Made by a program: the position numbers and the translations under genes
Shown here: positions 11,226 through 23,851 of the stretch, piece after piece
Layout: each line of letters starts with the position of its first letter
Numbering within the stretch: the stretch's first letter is position 1
The notes under the pieces: generated by a model
Seen by the model: only the letters and a program-made list of their open reading frames with translations
Told to the model about the DNA's origin: nothing
The model's database searches: none
NCBI RefSeq assembly: GCF_030272615.1
Contig: NC_081406.1
Coordinates: 191,401,891 to 191,465,890, forward strand
DNA: 64,000 bases
From: Cryptomeria japonica
Lineage: Eukaryota; Streptophyta; Pinopsida; Cupressales; Cupressaceae
Reading direction: 5' to 3'

Positions 11226-14200
11226 GCATTATCTTCTCGCATTGATAATTATGATGATTGGATCATTGATAGTGGTTGTTCACATCACATGACCGATGAC
11301 TGGAGCAAATTTCTTTCCTTGAAGGAATTTGATGGAGGAGTTGTGAGATTTGGTAATGACTCACCCTGTATGGTAAAAGGTAAGGGAACTATTTCTCTTA
11401 ATGGAAAGAGCAGTGCAGATGATGTCTACTGGGTTGAAGGACTAAAGCACAATCTTTTGAGTGTTGCTCAACTCAATGACAAAGGATATACATTAGAGTT
11501 TAAGAATGGAATGTGCAAAATCTATGGTAGTAAAGGTGAACCGATTGCAACTGGGAAGCACACTAAAGGTAACCTATTTCACCTGAATCTTAAATTCAAC
11601 AGCTATTTAATTGCTAAAGTAGATGATAGTTGGCTTTGGCATAGGAGATTTTGTCATATAAATTTTGATAACATTGTCAAAGTGAGTAAGTCCAAGACAG
11701 TGAGAGGCTTGCCTTAGTTGGACAAACTGGTTAATGCTCTATGTAAGGAATGTTAGTTGGGAAAGATGACATCCTCAACTTTTAAGAGCAAATCTTTTTC
11801 AGCAGAACATTTGTTAGATTTAGTTCATATAGATCTTTGTGGACCAATAAGGACCAAAAGTATTCAAGGTGACTAATATTTTATTATCTTTACTAATTAT
11901 TACTCAAGAATGATGTGGGTCACATTCTTGAAGGATAAAATAGAAGCATTTAGTAAGTTCAAGGCATTCAGGGCCTTACCTAAAAAGGAAGGTGGTAAGA
12001 AGATAAAGTGTCTAAGGATTGATCAAGGTGGTGAATTCACTTCTATGGAATTCACTAGTTATTATGAAGAAAATGGTATCAAACGGTAGGTTTTTGCACC
12101 GAGGACACCACAACACAATGGTATTGCAGAGAGGAACAATCTATCAGTTGTTGAAGCTTCTAGAATGATGTTGATACAAGGTGTAGCAAAAACTTTCTGG
12201 AGAGAAGCTGTCAGCATAGTTATCTACACTATGAACCGGATTTTGGTGAAGAGAGGTAAGGATAAGAATCCTTATGATTACTAGTATGGTAGATCACCTA
12301 ATGTCAGTTACTTTAAGATATTTGGCAATAAATGTTTTATTAAGAGAGGTGACTATGTTAGCAAGTTTGAGGCTAAAAGTGATGAAGGCATATTTCTTGG
12401 TTACTCCACCAAGAGTAAGGCCTACATATGTTATAACAACCGGACACAGAGAATCATTGAGAGTGTTGATGCTAGAGTGGATGAGTATCCTTAAGTCTCA
12501 GGGGAAACCAGTATGGATGAAAAAGATGAAGATCCTTGCATTCTGATTTTGGAGCCAGAACCAGTGAAACCTGAAATGTGTAAAGAGAATGATGTTGTAC
12601 CAGTTCAACCAGAAAAGGTAGATTCAGAAGAAGATGCTGATAATGAAGAAGAATAACCTGAAGATAATGATCATATTATTCCAAGGTATGTTAGAGTCAA
12701 TCACAATCCTGACCAGATTATTGGAGATAAGGATGCTGGAGTATTAACCAGAAGGAGAATTAGAGAGAATTCATGCATGATCTCTACTATTGAGCCTAGA
12801 ACTTCTAAGGAAGAATTTGGAGACGATCATTGGATTAAAGCTATGGAGGAGGAGCTTGATCAAATTGAGAAGAACAATACATGGACCCTAGTACCAAGAC
12901 CAATGAATAAAAATGTGATAGGTACTAAGTGGGTATTCAGGAATAAACTAAATGAAGATGGAGTAGTAATCCAAAAAAAGCTAGATTGGTTTGCAAAGGT
13001 TATGCACAAGAAGAAGGAGAAGAATATGGTGAGACTTTTGCACCAGTTGCTAGACTGGAAGGTGTCAGGACTTTACTTGCATTTGCAGCATGTAAGGCAT
13101 TCGAAGTATATTAGATGGATGTAAAGTCAACATTTTTGAATGAGATACTGGAAGAAGAAGTATACATTGAGCAGCCAGATGGTTATGCTTTGACTGATGC
13201 AAAATAAATGGTATGAAAATTGCACAAGGCACTATATGGGTTAAAGCAAGCATCGAGAGCGTGGTATAAAAGGCTACATTCACATCTGATGAAGATAGGT
13301 TTTCAGAGAACCAGTGAAGATAGTAACATATAACTCAAATCTGAACGAGATAAGATACTGGTTAGTGAAGTGTTTGTGGATGATATCATATTTGGAGGCA
13401 ATGATGACATGAGCAATGAATTTGCAAATGAAATGAAAAGTGAGTTTGAGATGTCTCTAGTGGGAGAGATAAAAAAATTCATAGGCTTGCAAATACAGCA
13501 AATGAAGAGTGGTATTTTCATCACACAATCTAAATATGTGAAAGAGGTATTAAAGACATTTGGAATGAGTGATTGTAAACTAGTTGGGACACCAATGGTT
13601 ACAGGTTGTAAATTGTCTAAGGAAGATGAAGCCACGTCTGTTGATGAAAAGGAGTACAGATCAATGATTGGTAAATTGCACTACGTTGTTCACAGTAGAC
13701 CGGATATAGCTCATGCAGTTGGTTTAGTTGCCAAATTTCAAAATAATCCAAAGGAAATACATTTGATAGCAACTAAGAGGATATTCAGATATTTGAAAGG
13801 TACTATTGACTATGAATTATGGTATCGCCATATGCAGGTAACTTTGATTTGAAGATGTATACAGGTGCAGACTGGGCAGGTAATGTTGATGATAGGAAAA
13901 GCACAACTGGTTGAGCATTCTTTCTTGGAGGAAGACTTGTTTCATGGAGTAGCAAGAAGAAGATTTGTATATCACAGTCTACTGTTGAAGCTGAGTATGT
14001 TGCAGCTTATATGAATTATACCCAGTCTATCTGGATGAAAAACATTCTTGAAGGATTTAAGATGAAGTTTTAAGAACCAATAAAGATCTTATGTGACAAT
14101 ACCAATGCCATAAATATTTCAAAGAAGCCTATTTTGCATGCACGAACCAAGCATATTAAATTGAAGTATCATTTCTTGAGAGAAAAAGTGCAGAGTAAAG

Positions 14201-14328
14201 ATGTGTTATTGGAGCATGTTTCTACCAAGGAGCACCTTGCAGATATATTTACTAAACCTCTGCCTAAGACTACTTTTGATTATCTTAGAAGTCAACAAGA
14301 GGTTGTACCCCTACATGAGGTTAATTGA
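11226..14328 (+). pseudogene. copia pol, unit 2 (degenerate)
   Basis: Protease D-S-G lies at about 11268-11276, within the longest open stretch of the unit (10968-11717, 249 codons). Integrase spans about 11610-12440, reverse transcriptase about 12780-13790, with an intact F-V-D-D-I-I-F-G-G box at 13370-13396. RNase H runs about 13850-14328 and ends at the TGA at 14326-14328, matching the unit 1 end. The reading moves through three frames, so several indels have accumulated. The stop at 11754-11756 is shared with unit 1. Non-functional. Confidence 0.87.
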
Positions 14329-14657
14329 GCGTGATGTAGATTACATTAGTCTCGGAGATACTTGCAGAATTTTACTCAAGGATTGGTGTAGAGTGGAGTT
14401 ATTCCACAAGGGGAGCATCAAGTTGTAGGTTGATGATTCTTAAACAATGAAGTTTGACATTACATGTTTTACTTTCACTTTGGCATTGTTGTCAAAGGGG
14501 GAGAAGAACTATGTGATTATGGGGAGAAGAATTGTATGATTGATCTATAGCTAGTTACCAGCTGAAGACAAGGAGAGTACATTGTAAAATGTAAACCAAG
14601 ATTGCTATTCACAATCATAGCAATTAAGGGTATTGATACTTGTATTGTCATCAATCC

Positions 14658-14670
14658 CAAAGGGGGAGAT
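14658..14670 (+). other. Polypurine tract, unit 2
   Basis: CAAAGGGGGAGAT directly abuts the right LTR, which here still starts with a proper TGTTGG. Confidence 0.83.
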
Positions 14671-16076
14671 TGTTGGCATTTGCATGAAGATTTAATTAAT
14701 GAAATTTTATGTTGTCATTGATGTCAATTAACCGGTAATGATGTTGTTATAATATTGTTTTCTAACCTATAGGAAGAGCTAGTGAAGGGAACTGCAACCG
14801 ATAGGTGAATGGAAAGGTGAACCAATAAACCCTACCTATTGATATAATAAACCCTAACTGATGAAGTTTGGTGAATTGGTCATATTGGTTTCTGATCTAA
14901 TGATGAGCGGTAATGATTATGACACGTATGCATGTTGTATGAGAAGAGTTTCAAATGGTTTTTTGCGCATAGAGATAATGGTTTTTATCTTGGGAATGAG
15001 CAAGTTCATTTCATGTAATGTAAACTGCGTGATGAGTTACAGTGTTCGATGAAGCAATGATCAAGGAGCAGTCAAGGATATCTTAAATGATGTGCAGTGA
15101 TTATTATGTAATCCAATGGTCATACTTAAACCGATTTGTTTGTAATCTCTATGAGAGAATTAGGTTTGTTATGAGTTACCAATTTATTGTTTTGTTTATA
15201 AGGTCGATGAGTTGTTTTATTGAGTGGTTGGCAATTTGTAGTTGAGAGTGAGAGTGTGGTTGTCGAACCAGATGATGTATCTATAGTTTGTGTAAAGGCA
15301 GATAGGAGCATGAAAAGGATCTGAACAAACAAGTGTAGTGCTATTCAAACAGATCAACAAACCCCTGTTGTTTTCTTACAATTACAACAGTTAAATCCCC
15401 TAACTAGGTAAGCTCTAACAAGCTTAGTGTTATTCAAGTCCTCTAACCAGGTGGTCCATTAGCTTGGATTTAAAATCCTCTACCAAGGTTACTCCTAATA
15501 GAGTATTACTTCTAGTAGGGCATTATAGTCTATCCCTTAACCAGGTGGTCCCTAACAGGATCTGTTCTTAACACGACTTTTGTAAAGCTTTAAGAGGCTT
15601 GGCTCCTAACAAGGTGAACTTCAGAAGAGTTCAAAATACTTATGGGTATTCATCCCCACCGTGGTTTTTTGTATTTGGGTTTTTACGTCAGAAATATTGT
15701 ATCAAGTGGTGAATTTTTTTGTGGTTATGTTTACTATGGTTGAATTGCTTAACTGCTATATCCACTTTGATATGTTATGTTAACTGGTAACAATCTAAAA
15801 TGTGTTTTACTTATGTCAATAAAGTATTTGGATGTTTTGGTTAAAAGGTTTTGAGAGTTTTAGAGTTGTTTTACTATTAGTCTGTTATAGCAGTCAACCG
15901 GTTTAACTTATCAATATTATTGCATTTGAAGATCAATATTTAAACCAGTCAGTTTAGATTTTGCATTGAGAGGTTGTTTTTGAGATTGGTGAAAGTTTAT
16001 GTCAGTTTTCTATCTACTGATTCACCCCCCCCCTCTCAATAGTTGACCGGATCCTTATTCTTTCATCATACCATCA
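14671..16076 (+). repeat. Right LTR of copia array
   Basis: 1,406 bp, from TGTTGGCATTTGC to CATACCATCA, followed by the target duplication ATTAC (16077-16081). It includes the C-run near 16,024-16,033 and the CTAACAGG-type units at about 15,390-15,620. Confidence 0.92.
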
Positions 16077-16081
16077 ATTAC

Positions 16082-17432
16082 ATCATCACACACTTACTTG
16101 AGACCTTAATTCTAGGTATGCCCTTTATCATTTTATCCTGATTTATCTTTAACCCTGCTCGAATTTCAACTCTCAAAGAATATTTTCCATTTCTGTACAT
16201 TATGGTTTGAGCCACCGAGCTAGATTTGGCATTAGATTTTTGTTATCTCGCATCCTTAGAAATTTGAAAAAAAGTTGATAGGACCAGGTCATTGGGATTT
16301 GCCCTGGTCTCACACTTTTTTCCCCAAATTTTGGGAGGATAATTTGGTGGTCTTATTTAATTAAAATCCTACTCCATCCAAAAATATATCAAATCTAAGT
16401 TGGCCTAATGGTGATTTTAATTATAAAATCCCCTGTATAAGGCATCCTTCTCAATTCATTTTCATAATCTCATCTTATGCTAACATTATCATTAATTCAA
16501 AAACAATTATTCTTCCTCAAGAGAATGCCTAATTCAAGGAGCAAGAAACTATATCAAGGCATCTTCATATTAAGTTTTATCTATGATTTCATGATAAATT
16601 TTATGTGACATATCACGTTATTGCATCAACATATGGAAGAATTATCCTAAGAACATTGCATCACCTATTGAAGGTATAATCATCTACATTCAAGCATTTC
16701 AATTCCAAGTCTTGTCTCTACCCTCAAGAGGCACACTTTCAATTCCATTTCTATTTCAATTAGGGTTAATTCTAAACCCAAGGTTTGACCTAAGGAAAAC
16801 CCCTATCCAAAACCCCCTTTCTTTACTCTTGTGTGGAACTACAGGTGTCCAATGAAACTGGAAGACTTCAAGAAACCTTACGAAGCAAGTACAAGTCCTT
16901 TGTCAGAAGTTTAGCCTAGTTCTTAAGAACCAGGGTACTCAACACCCATGTCCTAGGACCAAGGAATCTAGCGCCCTAATCCTGTCAATTAATTTCATAT
17001 TTCAGTCACATCTACATAATCAGATTCCCTATCTATTTTTGTACCTATTGTGAAGTTTTTATTTCACTATCAATTAGCATAATCAGTCCAAGTTTCTAGT
17101 TCATGCATATACTTCCTTGCCTTAGATTTGGCATTCAATTTACATCTTTTCAATTATATTTTCAATTCAAGCAAAAGGGCAATAAGACTTAAATTAACAT
17201 TCAATCCTCTTCCTAATATAATTGAGGTTGGATATATTATGGCCATCCTCCTTTTAATGTGATGCATGTGAAAGTTAGGTCATTTCCTATTTTACAAAGC
17301 ATAACTTGTGAAACCCTAATTTTCCTTCCATTACAGGTAGAAAAACCAAAAGAGGTGTTTGAAAGACTCTAGCTAGCCATAGAATGGACAATGAGGGTCT
17401 ATAATCCCAATATGCCTAAGGTGAGAGCCCAA
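16082..17432. other. Non-coding stretch, no gene seen
   Basis: I see no gene. Around 16,920-16,990 phrases such as AGGACCAAGG and GCGCCCTAATCC resemble a segment near 25,070-25,110. This suggests a shared unidentified repeat, possibly a fragment of another LTR family. Confidence 0.45.
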
Positions 17433-20400
17433 TGTTGAACATACTAGAGTATTGAGAGGAGGGGTGAATTTTTACTTAAAGAATTTCTTCAATGGATCAG
17501 TAATTTAGCAAATGTAATTAGCTCACTGTAAGAAGAAAAATATAGAATCACACAACTATAACACCAAATTTATGTACAAAATACAACAAGGAAAAAACCA
17601 CGATGAGAAAGTTGCTTGGATCTACTGTCCAAATCTAACCTCACATTAATATGAACAGGAGAACAACTTTGTTTTAGGGCTACAACCTAAGGAAGCAACA
17701 ACTCCCTTAAATGAAAAATTTAGCTTAGAATAAATGACACATATGTTAATTCTATAAAGATCTGGTTAATACTGAGAGGGGTGGTGAATCAGTATTAATA
17801 CCAACTTGAAACTTTAAACCCAAATCAAACTTACAAAAAATCTAACTTCATTTACCACATATGCCAATTCATTAAACAATATCAGTAACCACTGATAAAT
17901 ATCTAATAAACTGCTATAACAGGTGTATTCAGAAATAATGAATAAACTAAAGATAATCAATAACATCACATGAAAATAATTCCACACATGAACACCATAT
18001 TTTTGACTTGGAAACCCAAATAGGGAAAAACCACGGTGGGAGTTAATACGCACAAAGATTTGTACTCTTTTGAAGTACGCCATGTTAGGTGCTTACAATA
18101 CGCCCTGTTAGGAGCTGACCCTATTATGAGTCACCCGGTTAAGGGATTCGGATGTGCAGCCCAGTTAGGAGCTTAATGACCTATTAGGATCAACCTCGTG
18201 AGAGGATTTACCACTCTTTTTGAGAGCTAACCTATTAGGGGATTTACAAAATTAAGGCCTGTCAGGACCTACCTGATTAAGGGATTTAATATGTTGTAAT
18301 TGTTAGAGAACAACAATGAAAAAGTGATATGTTACTTGCACTTCTCATCTTTCTAAATCAAATCCAGTTATACTCCACTATATGCAACTCTTAGGAAGAT
18401 CTCACTCTTCTCTAGTATGGATTCACACTCTTCTTTAAGACCACTGACACAATTAACATCAAATAAGCTAGCATAAATAATGCTTTCCACTAGGTCGGCC
18501 ACTAAAGCGTAAATTACATCATAGATCATCACAAATATTTACAACTCATTATAGGTCATCATATGGATCATTACAATCAATTACAAATCAATATCAACCA
18601 TTGATTGATCATAAGTCATCACAACAAGTCGATCTGGTACAAAGTCAAACCCTTAGCTCATTTCACTAAGCACTTTGCACATTCCCAATAAATTCGCTCT
18701 CCAAACACGCCAAAACATCTTTCAAACCTTCACGCAGTTTGTGTCGCGTTATCATCAACACATAAACTTGATGTCGATCATCCCAATACCAAAAATCATT
18801 ACCAGTTTTATGATTTCTTCACCGATTCTAAAACCCTTCTTAAACCCTAGCAAAAACTTCATTAGAAATTAAAAACATGCCTTCCGATAGTCATCACAAG
18901 ATGCGGTTCCTATCAAATACTCATTTCCATGATAAAAGCTTACATTCCAAACTGCAAATCACCAATCATCTACTTCAAGTAAAACATCTATGCATATATC
19001 GATTAAAGTCCTATTTTACAATCTTCTGTAAATTATCGATAAACCTTGTCTCTGATAGACTAAATCACTTAGATGAAAAACCAAACATCAGGAAACATCA
19101 TTTAACATCGGTTTCCATCAATGACAACACAAATAATTGATCAACTCATCTAATCACAAAATCTCAATCTCTTCATCACAAATAGTCTTCTATCCTCTAC
19201 CAGTTCAGTCATCAGTATTTAATTGCATCACCTCATCTGCATCAGTTATGCCAATCATGCCAACAACATATTGATGGCTTTATTCCATAGTTCAGTCAAC
19301 AAATACTTTTTCTCTCCATCATTGGCTAATTCTAACTTGTTGCCTTCAACATTCACATCCTCTCACTCTCAACACACACCATTGAATTTTGCTTGATATT
19401 CTATATACATCCTCTACAATCTTCAAAACATCAACTAGGTTAAGTTTAGGATAATGTGTGGATGAGACATATATTGATTTAACCATTTGGCCACATGATA
19501 TACCCTTCACAAGGTCCCAAGATATCAATTAGGTCAGCTCTAAGTGAAACGTGTAGAGTACTACCAATTAGCCATAAAACACATAAGTCAAGGGAGATAA
19601 CATATTATGGTTCAAAAAAATATTCAATTAGACCTAAAAACATCTCAATGAAATCTCTCAAAGTGGAAAAAACACAAATAAACATGGTGTAAGTATAAAA
19701 ACTATGTCGTGTGGGCCCATCCACCATTAGTCACACGGGGTGATCAACATTAAGTTGGTTGTGGTATTGAAAACATATAGAAAATTCATGCACTTAAAAC
19801 CTTGAGTATTTATGAGATATGTGGAGACTCTACACAAGCTCATACGGCTAAAATACACAATCTTCTATTGTCGCAAGAACATAATCACTTGTACAGATGA
19901 AGGTGAAACATACCAATTCAATTGCATCACCTTTGCATTATGAAAAATAAACTTGTGGTTGACAAAATCATCTATAACTAGAATAGAACATACCCTAGAA
20001 ATCCATGAACATGTCCTCAAAGCTACATGACCCTTTACTCTTCCTTAGCACAGTTCGATACACAATCATTTATAACATTCTTTGTGGAAGTAATAGTGAC
20101 ATGAAAATTTGGATATAACACCTTTTTTAGCTCTACAAACTTAAATTTTGAATGGAAGGATAATATCTTGCTAGGCAAAAGAATGAGAACCATATTATTA
20201 TATCACTACCTTAGAAGATAAATTGTTAATGTCTTAGACATTTTGCAATTTTCCATTATGTGAGACACACAAAACTAATAGTGGATCACTGCAAATCACT
20301 TCAGACATGTGTACTTACTACCGCATCTTATTTAGGCATCAAAATAGATTATCTTTGATATAAAACTCATCAAAACACTGACTCACCAAAGATGAGTTGA

Positions 20401-20670
20401 GACACAACATGGATAAGAACTTTAGAAGATAAGGTACAATTGTGTGTAGTTAAAACTTACTCCTTGTCTTCCAATTCACCACAAAGCAGAACTACACCAT
20501 TATAGGTTGATATCAATATAATATATAGATACCATAACTGCAATAGTCTCCCTCGTAGTCATGTCATAGGTTATCTACACCAATCTTCTCCTTAGTCATA
20601 CAAGTGTATTTCTATATATGTATCATGAGTCGACATCAATGAAAACATACTACTCCATATATGCAATAGT
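17433..20670 (-). mobile_element. Old antisense copia-type LTR, interrupted by a younger solo LTR
   Basis: The left end is TGTTGAACATAC (17433), with GAGAGGAGGGGTGAATT just inside it, the reverse complement of the C-run module found near the 3' end of other LTRs here. The right end is about 20,670, where ATGCAATA meets GTCACCCCCTTTGTC, the reverse complement of a polypurine-tract context. A younger solo LTR with its target duplication (17739-19265) interrupts it, so the original LTR was about 1.7 kb. It would be the 3' LTR of a minus-strand element whose interior begins at 20,671. The right boundary is less certain than the left. Confidence 0.5.
17744..19265 (-). mobile_element. Solo LTR with ACATA target duplication
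   Basis: 1,522 bp, from TGTTAATTC (17744) to TGCCAACA (19265), flanked on both sides by ACATA (17739-17743 and 19266-19270). In antisense it carries the modules seen in the other copia LTRs: CTGAGAGGGGTGGTGAATCAG near the left end, an antisense GGTTTTTCCC...GGGTTTCCA block near 18,003-18,036, and the CTAACAGG-type unit string at 18,080-18,300. No internal region is present, so it is a solo LTR left by LTR-LTR recombination. Short ORFs inside it are chance. Confidence 0.88.
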
Positions 20671-21745
20671 CACCCCCTTTGTCATTGATGCAGGAGCACC
20701 GGTGTAGTTCTTACTAGTTGAGCAGTTAGCAATGGAATTGCTTGGAGATTTTGGAATTTCTTCATGTTTGAGAGTTTACAATCATGGATTTGGATTTATT
20801 CCCTTGAGTTTGTGGTCTTTGTCATGTTCGAGTTTCATGGCATTTGGATTTGATTCCGATGAGATATCGATTTTGGTATTGGCCTGATTGATATGTTCGT
20901 ACTGGTTAGTCTGGCAGTGTGTTGAGCGAAGTTGGATCAGGTTACGGTTGATCTTTTTGACTTGCAGATCATTGATTTATATTTCTTGTGTCTTTTTTTT
21001 ATTTTCCTGGAGAACTGTGTGATGTTTTGTGAATTGGAAGTTGTTCTTAATGATTTGAGTTGACTTGTTATTGTTTACATATTTCATGAACCGGTTGGTC
21101 TTTGGGCCGACTTGAACAAGTTATTATTATTTATGGATGGTATAAATAGAGGTTTGTGAATCAATTGAGAAGACAAAAGATAGAATACTAAAGTTCGAGA
21201 CCGAACGAAGATGTAGAACCAGCGAGATTCTGGTCTGGTGGACTGAAGCTGGGAGGGTTGAGGTCTGGATTAGGGTTGAATCGATAGACTGTTTCCAGAG
21301 GTCTATTTGATCTGTAGATGATCTGCAAATCTTATAATTATGTAGTAAGCATTGTTTGTATCCTGGACTATGATCCAACATGTGGCATATGTAATTCTTC
21401 AAGTTGTTATAAGATTTGTTCTTACTGTTTACTGGTTATGTATTCTGAGATGTTACCGGTTGTTCTTTCTGCTTTATCTGGTGTTGTGTTACTAGTTACC
21501 AATATATTTTGCATGGTGTTTGTGTTAGGATGCAAGGATGGGATGTCCTTCATTGGATCTCCTTACCTTGACAGCATCAGTCATTGATGGAAACACAATT
21601 CACAAAATATCTTCTCTCTCTCTTTGACATCAAGCGCAAAGGGTAATGGATCTTCATCTAAATTTGCAATAAAATATTGCTCTCCCTAACTATATCAACC
21701 CACTACCTTCTCCCCCTGAGAGGTAGCCTTGGTTATCTCAAAACT
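20671..21745 (-). other. Remnant of a minus-strand copia interior, split by a solo LTR
   Basis: 20,671-20,685 and 21,580-21,745 join across the solo LTR at 20,686. Read on the minus strand the joined segment has two GGGGGAG or GGGGGTG runs and a CATCAATGACAAAGGGGG stretch, typical of the spacer before a copia 3' LTR. No coding remains. It ends where the plus-strand LTR at 21,746 begins. Confidence 0.45.
20686..21579 (+). mobile_element. Solo LTR with GTCAT target duplication
   Basis: 894 bp with perfect 6-bp terminal inverted ends, TGATGC...GCATCA, flanked by GTCAT at 20681-20685 and 21580-21584. TATAAATAGA at 21141-21150 is a convincing TATA box on the + strand and sets the orientation. No interior is present. 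Its family differs from the other LTRs in the window. ORFs crossing it are not genes. Confidence 0.87.
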
Positions 21746-22878
21746 TGTTGGAAGTATGTGTTGTTGTGGTTTCCATTGATGTCAAACTTGTTGTTCTGGA
21801 TAGATGTTGGTTTGAAAGTCTTTGGTGCAAAGATATCTTGTTGTATTAGTGTTGCAGTTATTCCATTGGTTGTTTTGAAAGTGTTCAGGTCCGAAAATTA
21901 TTATTGATGTTGTTATCTTCTTTGACTATGTTTTTTTCATTATGGATATGTTAGTTTTGTGGTTAGGAAATATCTTTGTGTTCTCCATATGTTGTGGTAT
22001 GTTTCATAGCCGAATGTGATATTTTGTGTTAATCCCACCTTTTGGTTTGGATATGATTTGTGGAAGGTAATTCAATGTGTTATGGGTTTCACCGTAGCAT
22101 GGGAAGATTTGGATAAGAGTAATTAGCATTGGAGAATATGTTTTGGCCCGTTTATTATCTCTATGGGCACGTTACGTTGTGGGTAGCATTCTAGTGTTTG
22201 CAGATTGATGGATTGGACTCAAGAAGATGTGTTTTGGTCCCTCTTTCTCCTCGAGTGGATCAACTTGTGTGTTTTTGGTTTGAAATTTTTATTTTTGCTT
22301 TTGGCCAACTTTTTAGCATTGATGATCTATCTTGTATATAAATAATATTCTTAATTAAGTTGTGTGAATGACAGAGTGTGTGGTGTGGATATACATAGTG
22401 AAATTCAATGAAGAACAGAGAGGAAGCATTGTGTTCAAATGATATGGAAGTTGTTTGAGACTGGCAGAAATATGAGACACTGTGTTGATAGATGAGGTCT
22501 GAATTATGTGTTTTGATGTTGATCTCTTTATGTTGAGTTTAAGGACAACTTCATGATCGGGAGATCCTTCTTTTCAAATCAATTTTTTGTATATTGCCTT
22601 GTTGTAGTTAGCATCAGGGTTGCAAGTCATTTTTGTATCTTGCCCCAAGAATGGTTACCCTTGGACAATAAGTTTGGAGTAGTGAGCTCTTTCATTGTAA
22701 TATGATATACATAGTGGTATTTTGTGAGTTGGTTCTCACTGTGGTTTTATCCCAATTAGGGTTTTTCACATACAAAATTATGATGTTGATGTGTTAGTTA
22801 TGTTTTCCTATTTTGTTATTACATTAATTTTGATTTAGACTGATTCACCCCCCTCTCAGTCCTACCTTGGGTTCAACA
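21746..22878 (+). repeat. 5' LTR of truncated copia element
   Basis: 1,133 bp with TG and CA ends. The C-run module CTGATTCACCCCCCTCTCAG lies at about 22,838-22,860 and a GGTTTTATCCCAATTAGGG block near 22,742-22,765. It is followed by the primer site. Confidence 0.83.
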
Positions 22879-22880
22879 AT

Positions 22881-22891
22881 TGGTATCAGAG
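22881..22891 (+). other. Primer binding site of truncated copia element
   Basis: TGGTATCAGAG, two bases after the LTR end, matches the initiator tRNA-Met type. Confidence 0.85.
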
Positions 22892-22942
22892 AAAGTTTCC
22901 TCTTGAGTAAGCTTAACTGCTTGAGGTAGATCTAGTATAGTG

Positions 22943-23851
22943 CAGGACTTACATTTCAAATCTCTGATATTTTATGGCACAAACTTTCCATACTGGAAGG
23001 AGAGAATGGAAGCATATTTTGAGACATTACAAAATGGAATATGGGACATCACCCAAACTAGATATACACTCCCGTAGGCTGGTTCCTAGACTCCATATGA
23101 GATAAAGTTACATGAGACTAATGCAAAAGCTAGAGCTATAATTTTTAGTTGTTTAAGTGATTTAGTGTTTGAAAGCATAAGAGGATTTTAAAAAGCCAAA
23201 GTTGTATGGAACAAACTATGTGTGGCATTTGAAGGAGATTCAAAGACAAAACAAGTTAGGCTAATGAATCTAAAGCAAAAGTATGAATATTTGAGAATGC
23301 TTGAAGATGAAGGTGTTGAGAACTACATGCATAGAGTGACTAAACTTGTTGATGGCATTAGAGCTGCCAATGGATATTTGGAAGAAGGTAATGTTCCTCA
23401 AAAGATCTTATTGACCTTGCCAAAATCCTACAAAGCAAAGAGGTGTGCTATATAGGAAAGCAATGATTTAAGAAAATATACTATTGACTAGCTTACTGGT
23501 ATCTTGTTAGCTTTTGATATTTCAGAAATGGAAGATGAGAAAAGAGAAAATAAAGAGACAACATTTAATATTTCAAGACAATATCATCCAAAATACGGCA
23601 GAGACATGGATGAGATTGAGGAAAACTTTGTCAGAAGATTGGAGAAAGGCACTGGAAGATACAAAGGTAAGTTACCTCTGAAATATTTTTCTTGTGGTAG
23701 AATTGGACATTATGCTTCTCACTTCACTTACAAAGAGGACTATAAGAAACTAGATGATAATGAGAAGAAAAATAAACCTAGAAGATGCAACTTTAACAGA
23801 AGAGAGAAAGAGGGCTTATGTTCAATAGAGGAACACTCATCTAAAGATTAA
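22943..23851 (+). pseudogene. copia gag of truncated element (degenerate)
   Basis: One frame runs across this span with several stops. The early part shows the gag signature F-Y-G-T-N-F-P-Y-W-K-E-R-M, then the helical UBN2-like body (23,222-23,455). The zinc knuckle near 23,688-23,730 reads Y-F-S-C-G-R-I-G-H-Y-A-S-H-F: both outer cysteines of C-x2-C-x4-H-x4-C have become Tyr and Phe, so it could not bind zinc. A lysine-rich tail follows. A relic related to, but distinct from, the gag of the 2.8-16 kb array. Confidence 0.8.

Larger units (their letters stand above)
2840..16076 (+). mobile_element. Tandem Ty1/copia array: LTR-internal-LTR-internal-LTR
   Basis: Three related LTRs (2840-4251, 8769-10149, 14671-16076) alternate with two homologous internal regions. 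Each internal region carries a degenerate gag-pol in copia order: gag, protease, integrase, reverse transcriptase, RNase H. The outermost ends are flanked by the same 5-bp target duplication ATTAC (2835-2839 and 16077-16081). No target duplication separates the two units; the middle LTR is shared. This is the layout expected when unequal recombination between LTRs of allelic or sister copies duplicates an inserted element, although integration of a dimer is possible. The AAAGGGGGAGAT polypurine tract and LTRs of about 1.4 kb suggest the SIRE/Tork side of copia, but I cannot assign a lineage. Both units are dead. Confidence 0.9.

Noticed and set aside
4322-14328. A functional copia element
   Set aside because: Both units have multiple stops, and unit 2 also has several frameshifts. 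Neither encodes a complete polyprotein.
18675-19140. Two ORFs of 65 and 87 codons
   Set aside because: Both lie inside the solo LTR at 17,744-19,265 and have no homologous frame in other LTRs.
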